Part shown: piece after piece, positions 46,711-56,224 of the stretch
Layout of the letters: each line of letters opens with the position of its first letter
How positions within the stretch are numbered: the stretch's first letter is position 1
Assembly (NCBI GenBank): GCA_003314535.1
Contig: POSG01000002.1
Location: forward strand, 186,001 to 250,000
Origin: Geobacter sp.
GTDB taxonomy: Bacteria; Desulfobacterota; Desulfuromonadia; Geobacterales; Geobacteraceae
Direction of reading: 5' to 3'
Length of the DNA: 64,000 nucleotides
Program-made: the position numbers and the translations under genes
The notes under the pieces: model-generated
Databases searched by the model: none
Told to the model about the DNA's origin: nothing
The model's input: the letters and a program-made list of their open reading frames with translations, nothing else

Positions 46711-46875
46711 CCGGTGCCGGATGCCCGCTTTAACGTGGACATTGACAATTTGCAGCAGAGCGTTGTATCAGTGTACGGAATTTTCCGCGATTGACGGAAT
46801 TTGCCCCTGTGACACCCGGGTGAATCCCGTGATTTCATGAACCCGGCAGATGCCGAAATTGAAAGGAGAGAAATC

Positions 46876-47358
46876 ATGATGCATGGCGCATGGAAATGCT
46901 TGGCAATCGTTGCTCTCGTATCCGCACTGGCCCTTGCGGGCTGCGGCAAGAAAAAGGAGGCGACCGCTCCTGCCGAACCGGCTCCCGCGCCCAAGGCTGC
47001 GGCCCCGTCTGTTAACATGCAGGACGGAGAATGGGAAATCACCATGAAAGTCGACGTTCCGGGAATGCCAGCCGGAGCCATGAAGCCCCATACGGTGAAG
47101 ACCTGCCTCTCCAAGGATAAATACGTCCCGGAAACCAATCCGAAACAGACGGACTGCAAGATGGAAAACAAGAAGATAGACGGGAATACCGTGAGCTGGT
47201 CCGTAGTCTGCAAGGATACGACCGGCAAAGGCACGATAACTTACGCCGGAGACTCTTTCAACGGCCTCATGGAGTCATCGACCAAGATCGAAGGCAAGGA
47301 AATGAAAACCAAGATGGCCATGGTCGGCAAGCGCCTCGGCCCATGCCCGACCAAATGA
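46876..47358 (+). CDS. DUF3617-family lipoprotein
   Basis: 160 aa. The ATG at 46876 follows AAAGGAGAG. Signal peptide with lipobox LALAGC, so a lipid-anchored periplasmic protein. A short Ala/Pro-rich linker leads to a beta-rich domain with GEWEITMKVDVPGMP, paired cysteines (TCLSKD...DCKM) and a late MVGKRLGPCP, the pattern of DUF3617. Function unknown. It is followed by a terminator and precedes convergent merA-like gene. Confidence 0.85.
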   Translation: MMHGAWKCLAIVALVSALALAGCGKKKEATAPAEPAPAPKAAAPSVNMQDGEWEITMKVDVPGMPAGAMKPHTVKTCLSKDKYVPETNPKQTDCKMENKKIDGNTVSWSVVCKDTTGKGTITYAGDSFNGLMESSTKIEGKEMKTKMAMVGKRLGPCPTK

Positions 47359-47376
47359 CCGTTCCCAAAGGATATG

Positions 47377-47407
47377 AAAAAACCCCCGCTGACCCGGGGG
47401 TTTTTTT
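47377..47407. terminator. Terminator after DUF3617 gene
   Basis: Stem AAAAAACCCCC / GGGGGTTTTTT with an 8-base loop and 7 T. It can serve both this gene and the convergent merA-like gene. Confidence 0.9.
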
Positions 47408-47433
47408 GTTTCTGTCGAACGCTTTCATCGGTC

Positions 47434-48840
47434 CTATTCCGCGCAGCATGACAACCGGCTCAGGTCCCTGTTGAACCCCTGGGCGCAAAGCCGCAATCCC
47501 TCGCTCATGGTCGGATAGACATGGGTTGCTGCGGCCAGGTCTTCAGTGGTGGCCTTAAGGTGAATGGCCAATGCCGCTTCGTTGATCAGATCAGCTCCTC
47601 GATGGCATATCAGGTGAACCCCGAGCAGGCGTCCGGTGTCCTTGTCAGCCACCATCTTAATCAGCCCTGACGTCTGGAAAGTCACATGGGCCTTGGGAAT
47701 GGCCGCTGCCGGGATTGCATTGATGACGACATTGAAACCTGCCTGCCTGGCGCTCTCTTCGGTGTGCCCCACCATCCCCAGCTCAGGATCGCTGAATATT
47801 GCCATGGGGATCGAGAGGTAATCCATGACGCAGCCGCATCCCGGGTTGAACATGTCGTCGACAGCCACTATTCCTTCCCGCGCACCCACCGGAGCGGTCA
47901 ACAGCCTGCCCGCGACGTCCCCGGCCGCCCAAATGCCCGGCACTGATGTCCGCATCCTTTCATCAGTTATGACATAGCCCTTGCGGTCCAGAGCCACTCC
48001 GACATTTTCCAGACCGATACCTCCGCTTGCTGGCGCGGTTCCGGCGGCCACCAGGAGATGGTCAGCGGATTGTTCGATCACCTGATCGTCCTGGCAGATC
48101 GTGACGACCGTCTTGCCGTCTCTGTTCTTGACTGAGTCGAACGTTACATCGGTCAGGATGTTCATCCCTTCAGCAGCCAGATGTTCACGCAGGGCCTCCG
48201 AAACATCATGATCGACTGGTGGCAGCAGTCGCGGTCCATGTTCGAGTATGGTCACATTGCTCCCGAGCCGCAGGAACATCTGCCCGAGTTCGACAGCCAC
48301 CACGCCGCCGCCGATGATCAGGAGTGATTCAGGCAGGGTTTTCATCAGCAGGGCGCTCCTGCTGGTCAGGTAGGGTACTTCTCCAAGTCCGGGGATCGAC
48401 GGAACACGGGGCAGGCCGCCGGTGGCGACCAGGATACGCGGTGCCCTGAAGTGCCTTTCCACGACCTCGATAGTATGCACATCAACGAAACAGCCGCTGC
48501 CTTTCGCCAAATCCAAACCTTTAACCTTCTGCAGCACGTCGAGATAACGGTCCTGGCGCAGGCGGGAGACCACCTGGTCCCGATGTTGCAGAAGGAGCTT
48601 GTAATCGACCTTTCTTGTAGCCGTTCCCAGCCCTATCCGGTTGCCCAAGCGAGCTTCATGCCTGAACAGGGCGCTGTGGATCATGGTCTTGCTTGGGATG
48701 CAGCCCCAGTTAATGCAGGTCCCGCCAAGAACGCTCTTCTCCACCAGCATTACGCGTGCGCCATGGGAGTCGGCCCGCAGGGCCGCGGCGAACGCCGTGG
48801 AGCCTGAACCGAGGACTATGAGGTCATGCGTGAAGTTCAT
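47434..48840 (-). CDS. Mercuric reductase-like flavoprotein (MerA core)
   Basis: 468-aa pyridine nucleotide-disulfide oxidoreductase. FAD motif VLGSGSTAFAAALRA, redox pair in GGTCINWGCIPSK (Cys42, Cys47), NAD motif IIGGGVVAVELGQ, second FAD motif IWAAGDVAG. The C-terminus ends SCCAE; this vicinal Cys465-Cys466 pair is the mark of mercuric reductase, which uses it to bind Hg2+. The N-terminal HMA domain of many MerA proteins is missing. No merR, merT or merP is adjacent, so the natural substrate may differ. 28 bases from ctaB on the same strand. Confidence 0.78.
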   Translation of the reverse strand: MNFTHDLIVLGSGSTAFAAALRADSHGARVMLVEKSVLGGTCINWGCIPSKTMIHSALFRHEARLGNRIGLGTATRKVDYKLLLQHRDQVVSRLRQDRYLDVLQKVKGLDLAKGSGCFVDVHTIEVVERHFRAPRILVATGGLPRVPSIPGLGEVPYLTSRSALLMKTLPESLLIIGGGVVAVELGQMFLRLGSNVTILEHGPRLLPPVDHDVSEALREHLAAEGMNILTDVTFDSVKNRDGKTVVTICQDDQVIEQSADHLLVAAGTAPASGGIGLENVGVALDRKGYVITDERMRTSVPGIWAAGDVAGRLLTAPVGAREGIVAVDDMFNPGCGCVMDYLSIPMAIFSDPELGMVGHTEESARQAGFNVVINAIPAAAIPKAHVTFQTSGLIKMVADKDTGRLLGVHLICHRGADLINEAALAIHLKATTEDLAAATHVYPTMSEGLRLCAQGFNRDLSRLSCCAE

Positions 48841-48868
48841 GAATGATTCTCCTCAAGAAATTTCAGAA

Positions 48869-49798
48869 TCAGCTGCCAAATGCTGCGGCGATCAGAGTCG
48901 CCAGCAGCATGGCCAGATAGGCCAGCGAAAAAAGGAAACCAAACCGGTATCTCGATTGTTTGCCGACAGCCCACACGGAACCGGAAAAATTGAGGATTCC
49001 TGACAAGAGAACCATCAGGGACCAGGCAGCCGAACTTGAAAAATGCCCGGGTATGAGAAGCGACAACGGGATCATCAGCCCGTTGCCAGCCACGATCAGC
49101 CTGCAGGTGAAAAGCTCGCCGTAGACGAGCGGGAAAACCGGCACACCGGCCAACCGGTACTGGTCCTGGTACCGGAGGGCGAGGAACCAGAAATGGGGCA
49201 ATTGCCAGACATAAACCAGAACAGCCAGAAACAAGGGAGCGGCGGTAACGGAACCGGTCGAGGCCGCGCCGATCAGTGGGGGGAGCGCGCCGGCCACCCC
49301 TCCGGCCAGCACGGACAAAGGCGATTTGAGCTTCAACAGCGACGTGTACACGAAAACATAAATGAACAGCGTAAGCCCGATCAGAGATGCAGTGATACAA
49401 TTAACGAAAATTGCGGCCAAAACCAGGGATGTTGCCATCAACAGCGCGCTAATTGAACGCACAGCATTGGCTCCCGCACTGTCGATCGCCTGGCAACGAT
49501 TCTCCAGCCGGGTCATGAGCCGGTCATTCGCTTCCTCAAGCAGGCAGTTGGCCATGGCTGCTCCGCCCGCAGCCATGGCAACGCACAGCATGACCAGCAA
49601 GAAACGGCTGAAGGGAGGCGATGATGGCGAAGCCAGCAGCGCACCTGCCAGGCACATCGCCGTTTCAGCCAACACTATGCCGGGCTTGGCCAATCTCAGC
49701 AACGCACGCACATTCCGGCCGCTGCAAACGCAGCTGACGGAACACGCTGAAGTCCCTGCCGACTCCCGAACATACTGTACAGTGTCTTGCTCAATCAC
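48869..49798 (-). CDS. ctaB: Protoheme IX farnesyltransferase (UbiA family)
   Basis: Makes haem O for the oxidase encoded divergently. About eight membrane helices; LRLAKPGIVLAET near the start is typical. The first prenyl-diphosphate motif reads NCLLEEANDRLMTR, where most family members have N...D.DID..M.RT; the Asp positions are partly replaced by Glu. The second loop (LLKLKSPLSVLAGGVAGALPPLIG) is well kept. GTG start at 49798. 309 aa including an N-terminal extension of ~30 residues. Confidence 0.85.
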   Translation of the reverse strand: MIEQDTVQYVRESAGTSACSVSCVCSGRNVRALLRLAKPGIVLAETAMCLAGALLASPSSPPFSRFLLVMLCVAMAAGGAAMANCLLEEANDRLMTRLENRCQAIDSAGANAVRSISALLMATSLVLAAIFVNCITASLIGLTLFIYVFVYTSLLKLKSPLSVLAGGVAGALPPLIGAASTGSVTAAPLFLAVLVYVWQLPHFWFLALRYQDQYRLAGVPVFPLVYGELFTCRLIVAGNGLMIPLSLLIPGHFSSSAAWSLMVLLSGILNFSGSVWAVGKQSRYRFGFLFSLAYLAMLLATLIAAAFGS

Positions 49799-49977
49799 CG
49801 ATTTTCCCCTGCCCCATCAATTTCCCTACCCATGCCTCATGCGAGCGCGACACCATCAACCATGCCGTTTTCATTATAGTGCAGAATGGCAAAGTTTCAT
49901 CATGCCATCCGCGACCGGGCAGCATCAAAATACATCGGCGCACTTCCGCGGATGGAAATATCGGGTAAAATCGGATT

Positions 49978-50829
49978 ATGAAAAACTTTCGGGAAAGAAA
50001 AACAGCCGGTTTCAGCCTCATGCCCGCCCTTCTCATCTCGGTTGTTTTTTGCCTGTGCCTGATGCGGCCCTCTCCGCTCGGCGCGCACACCGTTAAAGAG
50101 GCGCTGACGGAGGGGCAGGACGAAACGATCGGGCTTGAGGAGAAAATTGGCGGCAAGATACCGCTGAATCTGACATTCAGGGACGAAACAGGGACACGGG
50201 TCCGGCTCGGTGATTTGCTGACCGTACCGACACTTGTCATTCCAGTGTATTTCCACTGCGCCAATGTCTGCACCTATCAGCAGGTGAATATCGCGGGCAT
50301 GCTCAAGTCACTGAACATGCGGCCAGGGCGTGAATACCGCATCCTGTCGATCAGTTTCGACGAAAAGGAAACGCCGGCGCTGGCGGCAAAAAACAAACTG
50401 ATGTACCAGACTTCCATGGACACCACCTTCCCCGCGGACAGTTGGCATTTCCTGACCGGTGACCGCGAGACCATCCGCCGCTTTACCGATGCCATCGGCT
50501 TTCGCGTCGAGCGGCGCGGCGAGGACTTCATCCACCCGGTGGCCAGCCTGGTGGTGGCGCGGGACGGCACGATAATCCGCTATCTCTACGGGATATCCAT
50601 TCTGCCGAAGGATCTTGCGCTCGCCCTGACCGAAGCGGATAAAGGGATAACCGGACCGTCCATCCGCAAGCTGGTGGAGTATTGCTACACCTATGACCCG
50701 GTCGGCAAGACCTATGTCTTCAATGTGCTGCGCATAAGCGCCGCAGCGGTAATCCTGGTCGCGGGCAGCTTCCTGGCCTACCTGATTTTCGGCGGAAGGA
50801 AACGGGCAAAACCGCCCTTGGAGAAATGA
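49978..50829 (+). CDS. SCO1/SenC-type copper chaperone
   Basis: Delivers copper to the CuA centre of the oxidase. Hydrophobic signal/anchor at 13-32, thioredoxin-like domain with the copper motif CANVC (Cys94, Cys98) and a conserved His in FIHPVASL (about 184). A second membrane segment ends the protein (about 245-270), a topology seen in PrrC-like proteins from this group. Its stop overlaps ctaD by 4 bases (ATGA). First gene of the oxidase operon; weak ribosome site. Confidence 0.88.
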   Translation: MKNFRERKTAGFSLMPALLISVVFCLCLMRPSPLGAHTVKEALTEGQDETIGLEEKIGGKIPLNLTFRDETGTRVRLGDLLTVPTLVIPVYFHCANVCTYQQVNIAGMLKSLNMRPGREYRILSISFDEKETPALAAKNKLMYQTSMDTTFPADSWHFLTGDRETIRRFTDAIGFRVERRGEDFIHPVASLVVARDGTIIRYLYGISILPKDLALALTEADKGITGPSIRKLVEYCYTYDPVGKTYVFNVLRISAAAVILVAGSFLAYLIFGGRKRAKPPLEK

Positions 50830-52457
50830 TGACCAACTCTGAAGCGACAACCGTGCAAGACGAGCGAGGTTTCTGGAAGGATACCGGCAAGACCGGCATC
50901 ACGTCGTGGATCTTTTCGACCGACCATAAAAGGATCGGCTTCCTCTATTTCTATACGGTGTTCAGCTTCTTCCTCGTCGCGGTGATACTGGGCATACTGA
51001 TGCGGATCGAACTGATGGCGCCAGGGCGGACCATCATGGGTCCCCAGACCTATAACGCCCTGTTCACCGTGCACGGGGTCATAATGATCTTTCTCTTCAT
51101 CCTCCCCGGTTTCCAAGGGGTTTTCGGCAACCTGCTCATGCCGATTCAGATCGGCGCCAGGGACGTGGCGTTTCCCCGTCTCAACCTGCTCTCCTGGTGG
51201 ATATACATCACCGGAGCCGCAACCATCATCACCTCGCTATTTACCGGCAGCGGGCCGCCCGATACTGGCTGGACTTTTTACGTTCCCTTCAGCGCCCGCA
51301 CCGGCACAAATGTCACCCTGGCTGTTTTCGGCGTTTTCCTGATCGGCATGTCCGCCATATTGACCGGGCTCAACTTCGTCACCACGATCCACCGGCTGAG
51401 GGCCGAAGGAATGACTTGGGGCCGGATTCCGCTCTTCGTCTGGTCCGTTTACGCCACGGCATGGGTGCAGGTCTTGGCCACCCCGATCCTGGGAATAACG
51501 CTGTTGCTGATCATCGCCGAACGTGTGCTCGGAGCGGGGCTGTTCGATCCGGGCCGCGGCGGCGACCCCCTCATGTATCAGCACCTTTTCTGGATCTACT
51601 CCCATCCCGCGGTTTACATCATGATTCTTCCGGCCATGGGAGTCATCTCCGAAATCATCCCGGTTTTTTCCCGAAAGCCGATTTTCGGCTACGGTATGAT
51701 CGCCATGTCAAGCCTCGCAATCGCCGCAGCCGGCTCCCTGGTCTGGGGACACCACATGTTCACCAGCGGCATGAGCGACCTTGCGGTTTTGGTGTTTTCC
51801 TTCCTCACCTTCGTGGTGGCTATCCCCTCGGCCATAAAGGTTTTCAACTGGGTCTCCACCCTGTACAAGGGCTCGATTTCCCTGGAAGCGCCGATGCTCT
51901 TCGCCCTGGGCTTCATTCTCCTCTTTTCCATCGGCGGGCTGACCGGCCTGATTCTCGGCTCCGCGGCCACCGACATCCACGTACACGACACCCAGTTCGT
52001 GGTCGGTCATTTCCATTACGTCATCTTCGGAGGTTCGGGTTTCGCTTTCTTCGGCGCAATGCACTACTGGTTTCCCAAGTTCTTCGGCCGCCGGTACCGG
52101 GAAAAGTTGGCATTAGCGGCCTGGATCCTGCTCTTCATCGGTTTCAACGTCATGTATTTTTCCATGATGGTGCTGGGCGTAGAGGGCATGCCGAGGCGCT
52201 ATTACGATTACCTGCCCGAATTCCATGCCCTGAACCTGACTTCGACCTTCGGCAGCTGGATATTGTTCGCAGGGATGGTGATCATGCTGGTCAACCTGTT
52301 TCACGGCCTGCTGCGGGGCGAACCCGTGGAACGCAATCCTTGGGGCGGGGCCACGCTGGAGTGGAGCATACCCACACCGCCGCCAACGGACAACTTCGTC
52401 GAGGAGCCAGTGGTTACCCATGGCCCCTATGATTTCAAAGGCAGCGGAATACCATGA
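50826..52457 (+). CDS. ctaD: Cytochrome c oxidase subunit I (haem-copper, A2-like)
   Basis: Catalytic subunit with 12 or more helices, binding haem a, haem a3 and CuB. Ligands are visible: HGVIMIF, YSHPAVYIMILP, WGHHMFTSGM (CuB His pair), HDTQFVVGHFHYV. In the helix VI motif the usual Glu (HPEVY) is Ala, preceded by YS, as in the A2 subtype of the A family whose proton channel uses Tyr-Ser instead. 543 aa. Translationally coupled to sco and ctaE by ATGA overlaps. Confidence 0.95.
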   Translation: MMTNSEATTVQDERGFWKDTGKTGITSWIFSTDHKRIGFLYFYTVFSFFLVAVILGILMRIELMAPGRTIMGPQTYNALFTVHGVIMIFLFILPGFQGVFGNLLMPIQIGARDVAFPRLNLLSWWIYITGAATIITSLFTGSGPPDTGWTFYVPFSARTGTNVTLAVFGVFLIGMSAILTGLNFVTTIHRLRAEGMTWGRIPLFVWSVYATAWVQVLATPILGITLLLIIAERVLGAGLFDPGRGGDPLMYQHLFWIYSHPAVYIMILPAMGVISEIIPVFSRKPIFGYGMIAMSSLAIAAAGSLVWGHHMFTSGMSDLAVLVFSFLTFVVAIPSAIKVFNWVSTLYKGSISLEAPMLFALGFILLFSIGGLTGLILGSAATDIHVHDTQFVVGHFHYVIFGGSGFAFFGAMHYWFPKFFGRRYREKLALAAWILLFIGFNVMYFSMMVLGVEGMPRRYYDYLPEFHALNLTSTFGSWILFAGMVIMLVNLFHGLLRGEPVERNPWGGATLEWSIPTPPPTDNFVEEPVVTHGPYDFKGSGIP

Positions 52458-53056
52458 GAAAAGCTCAGCACAAAGACGATGCCGCCGCCAAACTGGGCAT
52501 GTGGCTGTTCCTCTTCACTGAGATGCTGCTGTTCGGCGGTCTGTTTCTGCTTTACGGCGTCTACCTGGCCCGCTACCCGCAGGAATTCGCTACTGCCGGC
52601 CATGAGATGCACCGCTGGTTCGGCGCGATCAACACGATTATCCTTATCTCCAGCAGCCTGCTGGCAGCCATGTCGGTAACCGCGATCCGCAGGAATGATT
52701 CGAAAACCGCTGTCCTGCTGCTCGTCGGCACGGTTGCCTGCGCAGCTGTCTTCCTGATGAACAAGTACCTGGAATGGAGCGCGGAAATCAGCCGTGGCCT
52801 CTATCCCGGTTCACCTCTCCTGGCACAAGCTCCACACGGTGAACCGCTCTTTTTCAGCCTCTATTACCTGACTGTCGGCCTGCACGGCCTGCACGTCCTG
52901 ATCGGCGGATCCGTGCTTTCAGTGATGGCCTGGCGAATAAGGCACGGTGTCATCACGGCAGGAAACTGCATCTGGCTTGAAAACAGCACCCTGTTTTGGC
53001 ACCTGGTCGACCTGATCTGGATATTCATATTTCCTTTGTATTATCTCGTCCTGTGA
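52454..53056 (+). CDS. ctaE: Cytochrome c oxidase subunit III
   Basis: 200 aa with five hydrophobic helices, the short form of subunit III. Features: KLGMWLFLFTEMLLFGGLF in the first helix, and YYLTVGLHGLHVLIG and YWHLVDLIWIFIFPLYYL-type C-terminal region. It has no metal centre. It overlaps ctaD by 4 bases. Confidence 0.93.
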   Translation: MRKAQHKDDAAAKLGMWLFLFTEMLLFGGLFLLYGVYLARYPQEFATAGHEMHRWFGAINTIILISSSLLAAMSVTAIRRNDSKTAVLLLVGTVACAAVFLMNKYLEWSAEISRGLYPGSPLLAQAPHGEPLFFSLYYLTVGLHGLHVLIGGSVLSVMAWRIRHGVITAGNCIWLENSTLFWHLVDLIWIFIFPLYYLVL

Positions 53057-53066
53057 GGAACCGGCA

Positions 53067-53357
53067 ATGTCAAGCATTACGCCTGAACAACATGTCGTGA
53101 GCTATGGGAAACTTGCCGCAACCTGGCTGGCGCTGATGGCCCTGACCGTACTCACCATCTGGGTATCCTTCCAGGATCTGGGGATTTTCCGTGTCTGGGC
53201 GGCGTTGTCCATCGCCTCCCTGAAATCGGGGCTGGTCATCGCGATCTTCATGCAGATGAAATATGAAAACAGGCTGCTGAAGTGGCTGCTGTTCCTGGCG
53301 CTGGCAACGCTGGCCATATTCATCGGCCTGACTTTCGTTGATGTGCTGTATCGATGA
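53067..53357 (+). CDS. ctaF: Cytochrome c oxidase subunit IV (small)
   Basis: 96 aa with three membrane helices and the pattern of bacterial small subunit IV: TWLALMALTVLTIWVS, then LKSGLVIAIFMQMKYE, then a hydrophobic C-terminal helix. Lies 10 bases after ctaE and 9 bases before the subunit II gene. Confidence 0.88.
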   Translation: MSSITPEQHVVSYGKLAATWLALMALTVLTIWVSFQDLGIFRVWAALSIASLKSGLVIAIFMQMKYENRLLKWLLFLALATLAIFIGLTFVDVLYR

Positions 53358-53366
53358 GGACATGAC

Positions 53367-54272
53367 ATGAACCAGCAACTGCTGACAACCACACAGGCAG
53401 TGGACCCGGTATTCATCTGGATTTTCGGAATCTCGGCATTCCTGTTGCTGGGAATCACCGCGGTAACGGTCTGGTTTCTCATCCGCTACCGCCGTTCCCG
53501 TTCCCCGGAACCCACGTCTCAGGTGTCCGGCAGCGTCTGGCTGGAGATACTCTGGGTAGCGCTGCCCACGTTTCTCGTGCTGGGGATGTTCTATTACGGC
53601 TGGGCCGGCTACCTGGCGCTGCGCAACGTGCCCAAGGGCGCCCTGCAGGTAACGGCAACCGCCCGCATGTGGTCATGGAGCTTCACCTACGCCAACGGCA
53701 AGACCAGCTCCAAGCTCTATGTGCCGGTGGGAAGGCCGGTGGAAGTCAACATAGTGTCGGAAGACGTGCTGCACGGCTTTTACATACCGGCCTTTCGGAT
53801 CAAAAGGGACGCAGTGCCCGGCATGAAAAACCATGCCTGGTTCGTTGCTTCGAATGCCGGGTCATACGACCTTTTTTGCTCTTCCTACTGCGGCGTCGGC
53901 CATTCAGCCATGATCACCACCGTGGAGGCCGTCCCGGAAGCCGCCTTCATTGCCTGGTTGACGGAGCAGAACCCTGCCGGAGCAAAACGCGGCCAGGAAG
54001 TGCTCAAGAGCCAGGGTTGCCTGGGCTGCCACACCCTGGATGGAACTAAAGCTGTGGGACCGACGTTCAAGGGGATCTGGGGCCACGAAGTGACAGTGGT
54101 GACCAATGGCACGGAACGTACCATTACTGTCGACGAGCCCTATGTCCGCCGCTCCCTGGAGCAGCCGAACGCCGACATCGTCAAGGGTTACCCGGCAGTC
54201 ATGCCGGCATTCAAGCTGTCACCCGATGAGGTAGCCGCGATAATTATTGCGTTGAAAGGCACAGCGGAATAG
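53367..54272 (+). CDS. ctaC: Cytochrome c oxidase subunit II with fused cytochrome c
   Basis: 301 aa. Two membrane helices (about 15-40 and 58-80) are followed by the CuA cupredoxin domain: His136 (VLHGFYIP), Cys171, Cys175 and His179 in CSSYCGVGHSAM, with Met182. A C-terminal cytochrome c domain carries CLGCH (218-222) and a late Met ligand in AVMPAF, so the enzyme is of the caa3 type and may accept electrons directly. It is the last gene of the operon, whereas ctaC often comes first. No signal peptidase II site was seen. Confidence 0.94.
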   Translation: MNQQLLTTTQAVDPVFIWIFGISAFLLLGITAVTVWFLIRYRRSRSPEPTSQVSGSVWLEILWVALPTFLVLGMFYYGWAGYLALRNVPKGALQVTATARMWSWSFTYANGKTSSKLYVPVGRPVEVNIVSEDVLHGFYIPAFRIKRDAVPGMKNHAWFVASNAGSYDLFCSSYCGVGHSAMITTVEAVPEAAFIAWLTEQNPAGAKRGQEVLKSQGCLGCHTLDGTKAVGPTFKGIWGHEVTVVTNGTERTITVDEPYVRRSLEQPNADIVKGYPAVMPAFKLSPDEVAAIIIALKGTAE

Positions 54273-54295
54273 CTGGAGTCAAGGATACAACGCCG

Positions 54296-55108
54296 TCAGT
54301 CGTATGTCCGGCGGTACATGGCCAACAGGGCCGCGGCTGCCAGGACGATCACGATGGCGGCAGCCCCTATGATCTTCTTTTTCCCTTCAAGTTTGCTGAA
54401 ATCTTCAAGAGCGCCGTCTATCGCGTCCAGTTCGGCATTGATCTCCGCGGTATTCTTAGTGATCAGATTTACGTCGACCACATGCGCAAGGCTGTGGAAC
54501 CGGTTGCGACCGGCAAACAGGCGTTGTTCAAGCCGGCTGGTGTCGGTACCTTTCCCCTTGAATGTGGCGATGCGCTGTTCAGTCATCCCTATTCTCGTTT
54601 CGACGCCGGCCATGGCTTCCTTGATCTGTCGTGCGACGTCATATGAATGGCAGCGTCCGCAGCTCTTCTCGTTGATCAGGTCAAGGGAAGCTTTCACGAC
54701 ATGGTGATTGCTGTGGCAGGTTACGCAGTGGGGCTTTTCTTTACCCTGCGCAGTGGCGTGCGCGCTGGCCTGGTACGATTGCAGCACGCCAACATGGCAG
54801 CGGCCGCAGAACGCAGGGATTGCGTTTTCTTTCGGAACGCCGAGGAATCCGCGTGCCGGGCTCATGGCGTTGGCAGAATCATTTGGGTCCCCGCCGTGGC
54901 AGCCGTTGCAGAATATGCCGTTCGCTGCGTGGATGCTCCCGCGCCACTGGGCGACCGGTTCCCCCAACCGTCCCGGCAAAGTGCCATGGCACTGGACGCA
55001 AACGTTTCCGGCCGTGTCGGCAGCAACGACAGGACAGGCCGTCATGAACAGAAACGTGCACGTCAGAATCAATTTTTCAAGGGTTCTTTTACCAGGTGAG
55101 AGGATCAT
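54296..55108 (-). CDS. Membrane-anchored five-haem cytochrome c
   Basis: 270 aa, signal peptide ending VVA, then five CxxCH motifs (CVQCH, CNGCH, CGRCH, CVTCH, CGRCH) in the first ~160 residues. A helical linker of ~80 residues and one C-terminal membrane helix (IIGAAAIVIVLAAAALLAMY) follow. Its start overlaps the cytochrome b stop by 4 bases, so it is probably the cytochrome subunit of the Rieske/cytochrome b complex in place of cytochrome c1 or f. Periplasmic side. Convergent with ctaC. Confidence 0.88.
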   Translation of the reverse strand: MILSPGKRTLEKLILTCTFLFMTACPVVAADTAGNVCVQCHGTLPGRLGEPVAQWRGSIHAANGIFCNGCHGGDPNDSANAMSPARGFLGVPKENAIPAFCGRCHVGVLQSYQASAHATAQGKEKPHCVTCHSNHHVVKASLDLINEKSCGRCHSYDVARQIKEAMAGVETRIGMTEQRIATFKGKGTDTSRLEQRLFAGRNRFHSLAHVVDVNLITKNTAEINAELDAIDGALEDFSKLEGKKKIIGAAAIVIVLAAAALLAMYRRTYD

Positions 55109-56208
55109 GAGTAATGCCCCCAGATGCTCAGTCCGATCCAGACCATTATGCCGCCGATACTCAACAGAAGGAATAAAGGACGCTTCAGCGGATGTCGCTC
55201 CGCCCCACGGTCAATGAACGGCAGCAGCGCCAGAAACAGTATTGCCACCCCCTGCACGGCCAATCCGATGATTTCACTCGGAAAGAGTTTCAGTGTCTGA
55301 TAGTTGGCCAGGAAGTACCACTCGGGCTTGATGTGCTCCGGGGTCCTGAACTGATCGGCAGGGATAAAAGCATCCTTGGGGAAAAAGATGGAGGGATCGA
55401 AAAACAGCAGCGCGAAGAAACACGCCATGCAGACAGCAATAGAGGTCAGGTCCTGAAGCAGGTAGTCGGGGAAAAACGGGATTCCTCCCGGATGGGCTTC
55501 ATAACGGTACGACTCGCCCTGCCAGGTGTTTTTCGTTTCCGCACAACCGAAGGGCGGCGCGGAGATGCCGACGCGCTTCAGCAGGAAAAGGTGAACGCCA
55601 ACCATGAGGGCGACTGCAGCAGGCAGGACGGCGACATGCAGGGCAAAGAACCGGCCAAGAGTCGGGGGCCCTACCAGTACGCCGCCTCGCAGGAATTCCA
55701 CCAGGTATTGACCAACAAACGGTATGACTCCCACGCTGTTCGTGGTCACGGTCGTTGCCCAGAAGGAGAGCTGGCTCCAGGGAAGAAGGTAACCGGTCAG
55801 GGTGAGGGACATGACCAGCAGGAACAGGATGAAACCGGACAGCCAGTTCAGTTCGCGGGGCTTCTTGTAGCTGCCCATGAATAGTACCGACAGCATGTGA
55901 AAGAACAATATCAGCACCATCATGTTGGAACCGATTACGTGGCACAACCGGATCAGCCACCCGAACGGTACCCTGTTCATGATCGCTGTCACGCTGGTGA
56001 AAGCCTTGTCCGCATCCGGCACATAGTACACCAGGAGCAGCATCCCGGTCACCACCTGCAGGGCAAAGAGGAAGAGCAGTATGCTCCCCATGGAATACCA
56101 GATATTGATGTTGGGTGGCAGGAGGTATCCCGTCAGCTCCTTCTCGATTATTTCGCCGGCGCCGATCCGTACGTCCAGCCACCGAAAGATCCGCCTCATG
56201 ATCGACAT
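55105..56208 (-). CDS. Cytochrome b (fused b6/subunit IV type)
   Basis: Quinol-oxidising membrane subunit, 367 aa, about eight helices. Two haem-ligating His pairs: HVIGSNMMVLILFFH and HVAVLPAAVALMVGVH, with the wider spacing in the second pair as in b6. The Qo-site PEWY motif occurs in IKPEWYFLANYQTLK, in a C-terminal part equal to subunit IV. The frame is open from 56259, but ATG 56208 follows GGAGGGATC. It lies between the Rieske gene and the five-haem cytochrome gene. Confidence 0.92.
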   Translation of the reverse strand: MSIMRRIFRWLDVRIGAGEIIEKELTGYLLPPNINIWYSMGSILLFLFALQVVTGMLLLVYYVPDADKAFTSVTAIMNRVPFGWLIRLCHVIGSNMMVLILFFHMLSVLFMGSYKKPRELNWLSGFILFLLVMSLTLTGYLLPWSQLSFWATTVTTNSVGVIPFVGQYLVEFLRGGVLVGPPTLGRFFALHVAVLPAAVALMVGVHLFLLKRVGISAPPFGCAETKNTWQGESYRYEAHPGGIPFFPDYLLQDLTSIAVCMACFFALLFFDPSIFFPKDAFIPADQFRTPEHIKPEWYFLANYQTLKLFPSEIIGLAVQGVAILFLALLPFIDRGAERHPLKRPLFLLLSIGGIMVWIGLSIWGHYS

Positions 56209-56224
56209 GATCCCTCCGAAACCA

